From an uncultured Eubacteriales bacterium (lineage in GTDB: Bacteria; Bacillota; Clostridia; Peptostreptococcales; Anaerovoracaceae), in assembly GCA_902798745.1 (NCBI GenBank), contig CADBXM010000010.1, forward strand, positions 34,427 through 98,426: 64,000 nucleotides of DNA, in the 5' to 3' direction. The notes under the pieces are model-generated. The model saw nothing but the letters and a program-made list of their open reading frames with translations, was not told the origin of the DNA and ran no database searches. Below, piece after piece: positions 17,019 through 25,441 of this stretch (position 1 is its first letter; every line of letters begins with the position of its first letter). The position numbers and the translations under genes are program-made.

Positions 17019-17918
17019 TCAGATAAAGTCGCCGAAAAATTCTACCTCGTGCCTACCTCTGATCCTCTCCTGTCCGCACGGTTTAGACGTAATCGTTTCT
17101 CCGGCGTCCAGTGAATGAGTGAGCCATACGTTACCACCTACCACGCAATTATCACCTATTTTAGTGTCACCACCGAGTATGGTGGCTCCTGAATAGATGA
17201 CTACGTTGTTCCCGATATCCGGATGGCGTTTTATACCCTTTATCGGTGTGCCGTCCTCAGCAAGATCAAAACTCTTGGCTCCAAGTGTTACATGCTGGTA
17301 AAGCTTGACATGATCGCCAATAGTAGTGGTCTCGCCCACTACCACTCCTGTACCGTGGTCAATAAAGAAATAGCTGCCTATAGTAGCTCCCGGATGGATA
17401 TCTATACCTGTTGTCTGATGCGCCAATTCGGTCATTATCCTCGGGATCAGCGGAACGTTCATTTCATATAGTTTGTGAGCGATCCTGTATATCGCTATAG
17501 CAGTAAACGCCGGGTATGTGATTATCACTTCATCAGGGCTCTTGGCAGCAGGGTCTCCCTCGTAGCCTGCCTGAATATCCGTTTTGAGGATCTCAAGTAT
17601 GTCAGGAAGAGCGTTTACCAGTTCGTCGGTCTTCTCCTTTGCTTCCTCGTGGTCCTTGCAAACGAGTTCGAGCGTCTGATCAAGGGCGTCATACGCTTTC
17701 ATCAGTTCGTAAGTTCTCTTCTCAGTTTCGACAAATCTGGCTCTGGCCTTGCCGAAATGATAAGGAAACATCGCTCGCAAAAGATGCTCTATCGCCTCGG
17801 AAGCTTTATCCTGCATACCAAGAAGATGGCCGTCGTTTGGCCTTGTGTCGATTTCTGTCATCCTAAAAGCCAATTCTTCGAGGTGAGCCGCTCTGGCTCC
17901 GGTTTTTTCCATCGTCAT
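17019..17918 (-). CDS. cysE: Serine O-acetyltransferase
   Basis: CysE/EpsC makes O-acetylserine, the cysteine precursor, from serine and acetyl-CoA. This 299-residue protein has an N-terminal helical domain (residues 1-175) and a C-terminal left-handed beta-helix of hexapeptide repeats. The helix includes the catalytic-site segments DIHPGATIG, FIDHGTGVVVGETTTIGD and YQHVTLGA. The C-terminus is extended past the usual end. It lies 23 bp downstream of punA in an apparent operon and has a GGAGGATC ribosome binding site. No cysK is next to it. Confidence 0.93.
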   Translation of the reverse strand: MTMEKTGARAAHLEELAFRMTEIDTRPNDGHLLGMQDKASEAIEHLLRAMFPYHFGKARARFVETEKRTYELMKAYDALDQTLELVCKDHEEAKEKTDELVNALPDILEILKTDIQAGYEGDPAAKSPDEVIITYPAFTAIAIYRIAHKLYEMNVPLIPRIMTELAHQTTGIDIHPGATIGSYFFIDHGTGVVVGETTTIGDHVKLYQHVTLGAKSFDLAEDGTPIKGIKRHPDIGNNVVIYSGATILGGDTKIGDNCVVGGNVWLTHSLDAGETITSKPCGQERIRGRHEVEFFGDFI

Positions 17919-17941
17919 TTTGATTTGATCCTCCGTGTCTT

Positions 17942-18781
17942 CTAAATCTCGATTGCAAGGTCCAATACTTTCGAAAACGATTCTTGCACTGCCACTGCGG
18001 CTTCAGTGACTTCTTCACCGGAAAGAGGTTTGTCAAGGACTCCCGCAGCCATATTTGAAAGGAAAGATATCCCGATGATCTCGATTCCGGCGTGATTTGC
18101 TACTATTGCCTCCGGTACAGTCGACATTCCGACAGCATCGGCTCCGACAGTCCTAAGCATCCTTATTTCAGCCGGAGTTTCAAATGAAGGTCCGCTCATC
18201 ATGCAGTAAACGCCCTCGTCCAGTTCGATGCCTTCGGCTGCTGCTCTTTTCTTTAGTTCCTCTCTCAGCTTACGTGAATAAGTGTATGTCATATCAGGGA
18301 ACCTCGGACCAAACTCGTCTATATTTTTACCAATAAGAGGATTATCACCCGAGAGATTGATATGATCGCTTATCAGCATCAGATGTCCTGCACCAAAATC
18401 CTGATTTACACATCCGGCAGAATTGGTCAGTATCAGTCTTTTGATACCGAGTCCTATCATAACGCGTGTAGGATAAGCTGCCTTATCCATATTACGGCTT
18501 TCATAGTAATGAAAGCGCCCGGCCATTATCACGATCTTTTTCCCGTTATATTCACCGTAAACCAACTCTCCTCTGTGGTCTGATACCCAACCGGACTCCA
18601 TATGAGGAATGTCGTTATATGCCAGAACGACCGGATTATCTATCCTGTCGGCGAAATCATTGAGCCCGGAACCAAGAACGATCCCTATTTCAGGATCAAT
18701 GACTCCTTTTTCATGCAAATACGTCAAAGAATCTGCAACACGTTCTATAGGTGGTTTGCCTGAATACTTTCTAAGTGACAT
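17942..18781 (-). CDS. punA: Purine nucleoside phosphorylase (inosine/guanosine type)
   Basis: This 279-residue trimeric-type phosphorylase splits purine nucleosides to base and ribose-1-phosphate. Signatures are GIVLGSGLNDFAD (phosphate loop), RFHYYE, LTNSAGCVN, the base-binding segment MSGPSFETPAEIR, and VGMSTVPEAIVANHAG. Length is normal. It is first in a two-gene run with cysE, behind a predicted sigma-A promoter at 18834-18862. Confidence 0.94.
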   Translation of the reverse strand: MSLRKYSGKPPIERVADSLTYLHEKGVIDPEIGIVLGSGLNDFADRIDNPVVLAYNDIPHMESGWVSDHRGELVYGEYNGKKIVIMAGRFHYYESRNMDKAAYPTRVMIGLGIKRLILTNSAGCVNQDFGAGHLMLISDHINLSGDNPLIGKNIDEFGPRFPDMTYTYSRKLREELKKRAAAEGIELDEGVYCMMSGPSFETPAEIRMLRTVGADAVGMSTVPEAIVANHAGIEIIGISFLSNMAAGVLDKPLSGEEVTEAAVAVQESFSKVLDLAIEI

Positions 18782-18833
18782 TATATTTACCTCTTAGTTA
18801 TTAACCAATGGACACTGCGCCCATATAGAATCA

Positions 18834-18862
18834 ATTATACGTTTTAAAGATGCCTATTTCCA
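18834..18862 (-). promoter_or_regulatory. Predicted sigma-A promoter for punA-cysE
   Basis: On the minus strand, TGGAAA (complement of 18857-18862) and TATAAT (complement of 18834-18839) are 17 bp apart. Transcription would begin about 45 bp before the punA start codon. Confidence 0.6.
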
Positions 18863-18923
18863 CAAAACTGCAAAATTTCATCTGCCTTCAAGCCCTCTTT
18901 CCGATATCCGGGCACAAATCGAC

Positions 18924-18956
18924 AAAAACAATCAGGGGACGGGCTTTGCCCGTCCC
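18924..18956 (-). terminator. Intrinsic terminator of the long RNA candidate
   Basis: GGGACGGGC and GCCCGTCCC form a perfect 9-bp stem with a 3-nt loop. On the minus strand it is followed within a few bases by GTTTTTG. Confidence 0.85.
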
Positions 18957-19372
18957 ACATAACTTCCTATATTCAGTTTGTTTCCGCCACGCGCACCTCT
19001 GCGTGGCACCTATATATATGATCTGCCTATTCGGATTTGGTATCCTGCGTGGCACTCTGCGCTTCTTTCTTTCGTTTGGGCTGATCCCGGTTCATCTCTA
19101 CTGCTTATTCAAGACGTTGGTGTTCGGCTATCATTCACACCACCGGTGCCGCTAAGTCGGCCAGCCTTGCAGTGTTTCTATACCGAGACAGCCCCTCTTT
19201 CAAATGCTCCCATTGGTCTGTCCTCCTGTTTCTGCAGTCCGCACATCTCTGCGCCCTGCTGATATCTATATACCGGATACTTCCTTCGCTTCCCGTATAC
19301 TCTTAATACGATCCGCTGCATCTGCCTTCATCGCGATGCTTACCCGGTTGATCAACAGTTCTCTCTGTTGTT
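18924..19372 (-). ncRNA. Candidate long structured non-coding RNA (~450 nt), class not identified
   Basis: The segment has no convincing ORF but is bounded by a perfect-spacing promoter (19379-19407) and an intrinsic terminator with a 9-bp GC stem (18936-18956). Between them the minus-strand sequence folds locally into many short helices. Examples, in RNA order, are CAACAG/CTGTTG, CGGAT/ATCCG enclosing CGTAT/ATACG, GCGCA-GAGA-TGTGC (a GNRA tetraloop), GACAG/CTGTC, GGTGT/ACACC, GGAT/ATCC and GCCACGC/GCGTGGC. The GCCACGC segment occurs twice, allowing alternative pairing. Size and layout suggest an ornate large RNA (ROOL- or OLE-like scale), but I cannot assign a family. The hallmarks of RNase P RNA and tmRNA are absent. 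Confidence 0.72.
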
Positions 19373-19378
19373 GTCTGG

Positions 19379-19407
19379 ATTATATAACCTCAACGAAATG
19401 ATTTCAA
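19379..19407 (-). promoter_or_regulatory. Strong predicted sigma-A promoter for the long RNA candidate
   Basis: On the minus strand, TTGAAA (complement of 19402-19407) and a perfect TATAAT (complement of 19379-19384) are separated by exactly 17 bp. Its output runs away from asd and into the structured segment, and no start codon with a ribosome binding site follows. Confidence 0.75.
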
Positions 19408-19416
19408 GTGGTTTTT

Positions 19417-19494
19417 TGTATTTAATAAATACAAAATTTATGATTTCTTTGTGATTGTTAACAAATGTTTACGTTTTGAGTATATTTGTAAACA
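19417..19494. promoter_or_regulatory. Palindrome cluster upstream of the long RNA promoter
   Basis: Three AT-rich inverted repeats lie in 78 bp: TGTATTTAATAAATACA (19417-19433), TTGTTAACAA (19455-19464), and TGTTTAC/GTAAACA (19466-19472 with 19488-19494). They sit just upstream of the -35 box at 19402-19407 and could bind regulators. The identity is unknown; the middle one does not have the spacing of a canonical Rex site. Confidence 0.4.
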
Positions 19495-19525
19495 CATCCA
19501 TTTTCTTTTGTTGACATTTAGATGC

Positions 19526-19565
19526 AAAAAAACAGGACCGTTCCTGCCTTGGGATCCGGTCCTGT
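19526..19565 (-). terminator. Intrinsic terminator of the hom-lysC-asd operon
   Basis: ACAGGACCG and CGGTCCTGT form a 9-bp stem. On the minus strand it is followed by TTTTTTT. It lies 30 bp past the asd stop codon. Confidence 0.88.
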
Positions 19566-19595
19566 ATAAGCGTTTTATATGCTAGAAACAGAGCC

Positions 19596-20636
19596 TTATT
19601 CTGCGTTAACGAGAAGCTCGGCTATCTGCACTGCGTTTGTAGCAGCTCCCTTTCTTACCTGGTCTCCGCAGCACCAGAGGTTTATACCCTTTTCGTTAAC
19701 CAGGTCTTTTCTTACCCTGCCGACATATACGATGTCCTGATTGGATGTTACAAGAGGCATAGGATATACCGAGTTGTCAGGCTCGTCATACAGCTTTGCT
19801 CCCGGAGCCTCCGCGATTGCTTTCCTTACTTCCTCAAGATCAAGAACATCCTCTGTAATGACGCAGGCGCTGATCGCGTGTGATCTCTCAACAGGCACTC
19901 TTACGCATGTGCAGCTCACTTTGAGTTCAGGCAGATGCATGATTTTGCGGCCCTCGTTCTGCAGCTTCATCTCTTCACTCGAATACAGATTGTCACCGAA
20001 TCCGCCGATCTGCGGGATAAGGTTGTATGCTATCTGATGCTGGAATATCTGCGGATCGATGTCTGCCCCGTAGGAATTACCGCTTCCGCCTGCTTCCCTT
20101 GCTTTGATGATGGCTTCTGACTGGTCATACATTTCTTTAGGACCAGCAGCGCCCGCTCCGCTCGTTGCCTGATATGTCGACGCATAGAGACCTGTGATTT
20201 TCGAAAGCTTGTTGATCGCGTTGATAGCAACAAGAGTTATGATAGTCGAGCAGTTTGGATTACTGATGATACCTTTGTTCTTAAAAGCATCTTCCGGATT
20301 GATTTCAGGCACCACGAGTGGAACTTCAGGATCCAATCTGAATGCCGAAGAATTATCAACGAACACAGCGCCGGATTTCTTGATATACGGAGCCATAGCT
20401 TCAGCGATATCGTTCTCGGAAGCACCGAGCACTATATCAAGGCCCTCAAACGCGGTCTCGCAGGTCTTCTGAACGGTCACATCTCCGAACGGTGTTTTGA
20501 TCACCTTGCCCTCAGATCTCTCGCTCGCAAGGCATCTAAGCTCGCCTATAGGAAAGTTTCTCTCCCCGAGCACCTTCAACATTTCCTGACCGACTGCGCC
20601 TGTAGCACCCATAATACCTACGTTGTACTTTTTCAT
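19596..20636 (-). CDS. asd: Aspartate-semialdehyde dehydrogenase
   Basis: This enzyme reduces aspartyl phosphate to aspartate semialdehyde with NADPH, the second step towards threonine, methionine and lysine. The 346 residues start with the NADP-binding GIMGATGAVGQEML. The catalytic cysteine is in SNPNCSTI (Cys129), and VERSHAISACVI near 250 carries the substrate-binding Arg/His. Length and motifs are typical of the Gram-positive Asd group. It is the last gene of hom-lysC-asd, 41 bp after lysC. Confidence 0.96.
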   Translation of the reverse strand: MKKYNVGIMGATGAVGQEMLKVLGERNFPIGELRCLASERSEGKVIKTPFGDVTVQKTCETAFEGLDIVLGASENDIAEAMAPYIKKSGAVFVDNSSAFRLDPEVPLVVPEINPEDAFKNKGIISNPNCSTIITLVAINAINKLSKITGLYASTYQATSGAGAAGPKEMYDQSEAIIKAREAGGSGNSYGADIDPQIFQHQIAYNLIPQIGGFGDNLYSSEEMKLQNEGRKIMHLPELKVSCTCVRVPVERSHAISACVITEDVLDLEEVRKAIAEAPGAKLYDEPDNSVYPMPLVTSNQDIVYVGRVRKDLVNEKGINLWCCGDQVRKGAATNAVQIAELLVNAE

Positions 20637-20677
20637 TTGTTCTTCCTTCTTTCCTGTTCTTCCTTCTTTAATAAAAC

Positions 20678-22006
20678 TTACAGCGAGAACTTATCGTAAA
20701 GCACCCGGATAGCTTCCTCAAAGTCTTCATCGAATACGCCTACCATGATATTTATCTCGTCAGCTCCCTGCTGTATCGTTCTGATATTGATATTGTTGTC
20801 ACCGAGAGCTTTGAATATCCTTCCCGACATTCCCGTCTTGTACGCCATGGTACGTGACACGATAGCGATAAGACTTATACCCTCGGTGAGAGCACAGTTG
20901 TCGATGCCGTCGAAGTCCGCAAGTTCATGCATCAGTTCGTGCTTTCTCATTTTGAGACTGTCACTTGGGAAAACGACCGAGAAGCTGTCGACTCCGCTTG
21001 GGATCTGCTCCACAGGGATGTCATAGCGGTCGAACACCGCAAGCACATGCCTCAGCAGCCCTATCTTGGCCTCGCCAATTCTGCTTTTATAAATATTGAT
21101 TATCGAGAAATGTCTCTTTCCCGCGATACCGGTAATGAATCTCTCGCTTTTTTCTTCCTCGAGCACCTCATCAAAATTTTCTCTGATGATCGTTCCCGGA
21201 TTGTCAGGATCGTTCGTATTTCGGATATTTACCGGTATATCCTTACGCCTTACAGGGAACACCGTGTCCTCGTGGAGCACCGACGCTCCCATATAACTCA
21301 GTTCTCTCAGCTCGTCATATGTTACTCTGGCGATAGTTTTAGGATTGTCTACGATGCGTGGGTCTACCATGAGGATGCCCGAAACATCTGTCCAATTCTC
21401 GTATACATCTGCGTCAAGATATGCAGCAGCGAGGGCTCCTGTTATATCGGATCCACCTCTCGGGAAAGTATGCACGTCACCGTTTGGAAAGATGCCGTAA
21501 AAGCCAGGTGTCACTATCCTGCCGTATATACCCTTCAGTTCCTTCAGTTTTTCTTCCGACTTCGAGTTGTTCACTTTGCCGTCGTAGTCGAACATAAGCC
21601 ATTCGGAAGCATCTATAAATTTATAGCCAAGATATTCAGCCATCAGAATGGCATTGAAGTACTCTCCCCTTGAGACGATGAAGTCAACCGCTGTGTCCTT
21701 GTTTATGCCGGCGAACGTCTCATCTACCAGACTGCCTATGTCGGTGCTGAGCCCGCACTCTTCTTTGATCTCGACATATCTGCTTCTGATCATGTCGAGT
21801 ACACCTTCGTGAGAAACTCCGTATTTTAGATGAGCTCTTATCAAGTAGAGAAGATCTGTTATCTTGTTATCGTCAGAGTCTCTTTTCCCCGGTGCGGAAA
21901 CGACCACGACCTCTCTGGACGGGTCGCTGTCTACTATATGCTTTACCTTAGCGAAATGCGAAGCGTCCGCCAGGCTTGAACCACCAAATTTAAGTACCTT
22001 CAGCAT
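20678..22006 (-). CDS. lysC: Aspartokinase
   Basis: This 442-residue monofunctional aspartate kinase has N-terminal KFGGSSLAD (phosphate-binding), FIVSRGEYFNA, the FPRGGSDITGALAAA aspartate/ATP loop, and two C-terminal ACT domains (about 300-442, SFSVVFPSD and INIRTIQQGADEINIMVGV) for feedback control. The sequence does not show which end product inhibits it. It lies immediately after hom (adjacent bases) and before asd. No lysine riboswitch is visible upstream of the operon. Confidence 0.96.
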   Translation of the reverse strand: MLKVLKFGGSSLADASHFAKVKHIVDSDPSREVVVVSAPGKRDSDDNKITDLLYLIRAHLKYGVSHEGVLDMIRSRYVEIKEECGLSTDIGSLVDETFAGINKDTAVDFIVSRGEYFNAILMAEYLGYKFIDASEWLMFDYDGKVNNSKSEEKLKELKGIYGRIVTPGFYGIFPNGDVHTFPRGGSDITGALAAAYLDADVYENWTDVSGILMVDPRIVDNPKTIARVTYDELRELSYMGASVLHEDTVFPVRRKDIPVNIRNTNDPDNPGTIIRENFDEVLEEEKSERFITGIAGKRHFSIINIYKSRIGEAKIGLLRHVLAVFDRYDIPVEQIPSGVDSFSVVFPSDSLKMRKHELMHELADFDGIDNCALTEGISLIAIVSRTMAYKTGMSGRIFKALGDNNINIRTIQQGADEINIMVGVFDEDFEEAIRVLYDKFSL

Positions 22007-23173
22007 TTAATCTTCCAATGCCGCAAAGAACATCTCACGGCCCTTTTCCTTTCTGTGTTTTCCTATTTTGTGCATTTCCACTACGCTGATCGGCTTTGAT
22101 ACGCAGTAGAAAATGCCGTCTTTCTCTTCATAAGTATCTATCAAAGGCTCTATGTGCTCACACATCCTATCGTGTCTGATGTAGTATCTGTGGACCGCCG
22201 AGCTGTTGTCCACCTTAGCATCCGCGCATGCGCCGGCATTAGCATACATATCGACACCGTCTTTGATGTCTATTACATCCTGCACTACAGACTGTCCTGT
22301 AGGCATCATGCCCGCGCCCTGTCCGTAGAAACTTAGAGTTCCGACGTTCTCAGCTGTAAGTGTTATCAGATTATTGTTGGTCTTTACGTTGGCTTCAAGG
22401 CTCGTCTCACGGAAAGCTACAGGCTCAACATATACGCTCACAACACCATCATGAAGTTTTGAGTTCATCATTAGTCTCGGGACCAGGCCCTTTTCTTTAA
22501 GGTATGCTACATCGCACGCCTTGATCGTATCGATACCATAGCAAGGAACGTCCTCTTCCTTTATAACAGTGCCATACGCGAGATTCGATGAGATCACCGT
22601 CTTACACAGTGTGTCCGTACCCTCTATATCCGATGCCGGGTTAGCCTCGGCATATCCAAGCTCTTTTGCTGTAACCAGCATTTCGTCGAAGTCTGCTCCA
22701 TTATCATGCATAGCGTCAAGGATATAGTTACACGTGCCGTTTACGACGCCTCTTACTTCAGTCACTTCATCGCAGCGCTTTGTCCTAAGCAGATTGTAAA
22801 GCCATGGGATACCACCGCCGGCGGTTGAAGTGAATCTAAGCTGGACTCCATTTTTCTTTGCTGCCTCAGTCAGTTCCCCAAAGCACGAGCTGATTAGATT
22901 CTTATTCGGTGTAACGACATGCTTGCCGGCATTAAGGCATTCCAGAACATACTTCCTCGCAATGTCTACTCCGCCAATAGATTCTATGACCAAATCGATT
23001 TCAGGATCGCCGGTTATATCATTGAGATCTGTTGTGAACCTGTCATCTATATCCTCATATCCTTTTCTTACGCGCCTGCTGAGTATCCTCACTACTTCGA
23101 TGTCCGAAGCAAATCTGGCAACCTCATAAGCACCACTTCCCACTGTACCAAATCCCAAAATCGCGATCTTCAT
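22007..23173 (-). CDS. hom: Homoserine dehydrogenase
   Basis: This enzyme converts aspartate semialdehyde to homoserine. The 388 residues start with the Rossmann motif ILGFGTVGSGAYEV. They include TPNKNLIS with the invariant lysine, GVVNGTCNYIL, and the catalytic region ELGYAEANPASDIEGTD. The tail after the catalytic domain is only about 55 residues, too short for a full ACT domain, so feedback control may rest on the kinase. It is first in the hom-lysC-asd operon, divergent from thrC. Confidence 0.95.
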   Translation of the reverse strand: MKIAILGFGTVGSGAYEVARFASDIEVVRILSRRVRKGYEDIDDRFTTDLNDITGDPEIDLVIESIGGVDIARKYVLECLNAGKHVVTPNKNLISSCFGELTEAAKKNGVQLRFTSTAGGGIPWLYNLLRTKRCDEVTEVRGVVNGTCNYILDAMHDNGADFDEMLVTAKELGYAEANPASDIEGTDTLCKTVISSNLAYGTVIKEEDVPCYGIDTIKACDVAYLKEKGLVPRLMMNSKLHDGVVSVYVEPVAFRETSLEANVKTNNNLITLTAENVGTLSFYGQGAGMMPTGQSVVQDVIDIKDGVDMYANAGACADAKVDNSSAVHRYYIRHDRMCEHIEPLIDTYEEKDGIFYCVSKPISVVEMHKIGKHRKEKGREMFFAALED

Positions 23174-23388
23174 AATGTAACCTTCTCCATATTCTTACGG
23201 CAATCGTAGAATCATACCAAGAAACTTTGTGATTGCCGTCAGTTTCCGTATATTACAGACAAAAAGTTTTTTGTGTCCGTGTATCGAAAACACTTGTCTT
23301 TCGAACGGATATAATGTAACATGAACGAGGTGTTTTTTCAACCACCATTACACTAATTATCAATAAAGATACAACAGAGGAAGAATAC

Positions 23389-24864
23389 ATGATCGAATAT
23401 GTAAGTACAAGAAATATCAATATCAAAGTAAGTTCAAGCAAGGCGATACTCGATGGCCAGGCCGAAGGCGGCGGACTATACGTCCCTTCCGATCTTGACG
23501 CGATAAAGCTCGACTACCACGATGTCATAAAAGGCAATGATTTCCGCAGTATGGCGAAAGCTGTGTGGAACGCTTTCTTTGACGACTATGGCAGCGAAAA
23601 GATCGACGAGCTGGTAGAGCTAAGCTATAAAAATAAATTCACACCTCCGGAGATCACTCCTTTAGTCAAGGCTGCAAGTGAGAAATCCGAGGCTTTTGTT
23701 CTGGAGCTTTATCACGGGCCTACTTCAGCATTCAAAGACGTAGCTCTGTCAGCTCTTCCAAATCTCCTTACCGCCGCAAGATCCATGAATGATTTCAAAG
23801 ATGACATCATGATCCTCACCGCGACTTCGGGCGATACGGGAAGCGCGGCCATTGCGGGATTCAGCGATGTTCCGGGGACTTCCATCACTGTATTTTTCCC
23901 TCACGGCGGTGTTTCGGATACTCAGAGACTGCAGATGGTGACAGCCACAGGTTCTAATGTCACAGCATGCGCGATCCGAGGCAATTTCGATGATGCACAG
24001 ACGGGCGTGAAGAAAATCTTCAGAGAGATCCCTAAACCGGCTGAAGGCGTTTCCATTTCGAGCGCCAACTCCATCAATATAGGCAGACTCGTGCCTCAGG
24101 TCGTATACTACTTCTCCGCTTACGCCCAGCTTCTTGAAAAAGGCGCGATAAATGACGGCGACAAAGTGGATTTCGTGGTCCCTACCGGAAATTTCGGAGA
24201 TATCATGGCTGGATGGTTCGCTCTTAAAATGGGGCTTCCTGTCGGCAGACTCATTTGTGCTTCCAACAAAAACGATGTGCTCACCGAGTTCTTTGAGACG
24301 GGACACTATAATAGAAAACGTGAGTTTTACAAGACAACTTCCCCTTCCATGGACATTCTCGTTTCAAGCAATTTAGAACGCCTTCTCTTCTACATCTGTG
24401 GATCAGAGAACACTCTCAAATACATGAAGCAACTCGAGGAAACAGGTGAATACCAAATCACGGATGACGAACTCAAAGAGATCAATTCTGTATTCACTGG
24501 TCTTTGTGCAAACGACGATGAAGGTGCTGCAGCTATAAGAGGCGTTTTTGAACATGACCGCTACCTCATGGATACTCATACTTCCATCGCATGGTCTTGC
24601 ATGGAAAAGTATAACGGCAAGGCAAAAGCCACTGTCGTACTTTCAACAGCCTCCCCTTACAAGTTCTCAGCCGCTGTTTTAGAAGCTCTCGGTGAAGAAC
24701 TCACGGGTTCCGATGAAAGCAATATGAACAAAGTCAAAGAGATGACCGGCGCTCCTGTGCCTGCCGGGCTTGCAGGGCTTTTCTCAAGACCTATAAACCA
24801 TAATGATGTTATCGACGCCTCAGATATGAGGTCATATGTTATCGAAAAGAGTAAGCGGGGTTAA
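23389..24864 (+). CDS. thrC: Threonine synthase
   Basis: This PLP enzyme makes threonine from O-phosphohomoserine. The 491 residues include the cofactor lysine in GPTSAFKDVALS (Lys116), TATSGDTGSAA for substrate phosphate, and the glycine-rich VPTGNFGDIMAGW cofactor loop. The long form and N-terminal YVSTRN match the bacterial/yeast ThrC group. It is divergent from hom, so the pathway genes face apart across a 215-bp control region. Homoserine kinase (thrB) is not in the window. Confidence 0.96.
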   Translation: MIEYVSTRNINIKVSSSKAILDGQAEGGGLYVPSDLDAIKLDYHDVIKGNDFRSMAKAVWNAFFDDYGSEKIDELVELSYKNKFTPPEITPLVKAASEKSEAFVLELYHGPTSAFKDVALSALPNLLTAARSMNDFKDDIMILTATSGDTGSAAIAGFSDVPGTSITVFFPHGGVSDTQRLQMVTATGSNVTACAIRGNFDDAQTGVKKIFREIPKPAEGVSISSANSINIGRLVPQVVYYFSAYAQLLEKGAINDGDKVDFVVPTGNFGDIMAGWFALKMGLPVGRLICASNKNDVLTEFFETGHYNRKREFYKTTSPSMDILVSSNLERLLFYICGSENTLKYMKQLEETGEYQITDDELKEINSVFTGLCANDDEGAAAIRGVFEHDRYLMDTHTSIAWSCMEKYNGKAKATVVLSTASPYKFSAAVLEALGEELTGSDESNMNKVKEMTGAPVPAGLAGLFSRPINHNDVIDASDMRSYVIEKSKRG

Positions 24865-24869
24865 GTGAA

Positions 24870-25307
24870 ATGCAAGGAAAATACCTGATAGTGGACAAAG
24901 CTCTCCTGCCTTCGTATTATGAGAAAGTCTCCCTTGCAAAAGAACTGATCGATGAGGGCAAGGCAGCAGATGTGAGCGAGGCTGTGAAGATGGTCGGCAT
25001 CTCCCGTTCCACATTCTATAAGTACCGGGACATGGTAAGAGATATCAGCACAGTATCCATGGGACGCCACGCTATAATATCGATGATGATGCGACACAGT
25101 GTCGGCACCCTTTCATCGATGCTGAACATCATATCCCGTTATGGATACAGCGTGTGGACCATAACTCAAAATCCGCCTGTTGATTCAAAAGCCAACGTTG
25201 TAGTAACACTTGAGCTTGGGGACGATGCCGGTAAACTCGATGAGATGGTAAATGAGATCAGAGCCTTGCAGGGGCTTTCAAGGGTACAGCTTCTGGGAAT
25301 GGACTAA
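24870..25307 (+). CDS. ACT-domain regulatory protein (UPF0735/PheB type) with helix-turn-helix
   Basis: This 145-residue protein has an N-terminal HTH-like segment (VSEAVKMVGISRSTFYKYRDM, around residues 33-53). The C-terminal ACT domain is about 68-145 and includes GTLSSMLNIISRYGYSVWTITQN. ACT domains bind amino acids, so a threonine- or phenylalanine-sensing role is plausible given that it starts 5 bp after the thrC stop. UPF0735 members are often called PheB but have no proven chorismate mutase activity. Its stop codon lies in the loop of its own terminator. Confidence 0.86.
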   Translation: MQGKYLIVDKALLPSYYEKVSLAKELIDEGKAADVSEAVKMVGISRSTFYKYRDMVRDISTVSMGRHAIISMMMRHSVGTLSSMLNIISRYGYSVWTITQNPPVDSKANVVVTLELGDDAGKLDEMVNEIRALQGLSRVQLLGMD

Positions 25308-25323
25308 AGTCCATTCCTTTTTT
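25296..25323 (+). terminator. Intrinsic terminator of thrC-ACT operon
   Basis: GGAATGGACT and AGTCCATTCC form a perfect 10-bp stem followed by TTTTTT. The ACT gene's TAA stop codon falls at the hairpin apex, so coding sequence and terminator overlap. Confidence 0.9.
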
Positions 25324-25370
25324 ATATTTCTTTTATACAAAAATAAATACAATATATTGTGTCTTCGCTA

Positions 25371-25399
25371 TTGTTATGACGGCTCATGTAGTTTAAAAT
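25371..25399 (+). promoter_or_regulatory. Predicted sigma-A promoter for uracil permease gene
   Basis: TTGTTA (25371-25376) and TAAAAT (25394-25399) are spaced 17 bp apart, about 42 bp before the permease start codon. Confidence 0.55.
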
Positions 25400-25441
25400 A
25401 GGCGTGATAATTTTTTAGGTATATAAAGAAAGCAGGTTATT

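Noticed and set aside
18924-19372. RNase P RNA or tmRNA
   Set aside because: The conserved GAGGAAAGTCC and ACAGAA segments of RNase P are absent. There is no tRNA-like 3' end or tag-coding frame as in tmRNA.
18850-19401. Several plus-strand open frames of 60-100 codons in the punA-asd gap
   Set aside because: They overlap one another in different frames, lack ribosome binding sites, are rich in Cys/Phe/Leu/His, and lie antisense to a unit with a strong promoter and terminator. They look like by-products of a structured RNA.
19449-19464. Rex redox-repressor site
   Set aside because: The half-sites TTGTGA and TTAACAA are present but their spacing is 2-3 bp, not the 4 bp of canonical Rex operators.
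23174-23388. Lysine riboswitch or T-box in front of hom-lysC-asd
   Set aside because: No conserved T-box sequence or lysine-riboswitch core was recognised in the 215-bp leader.
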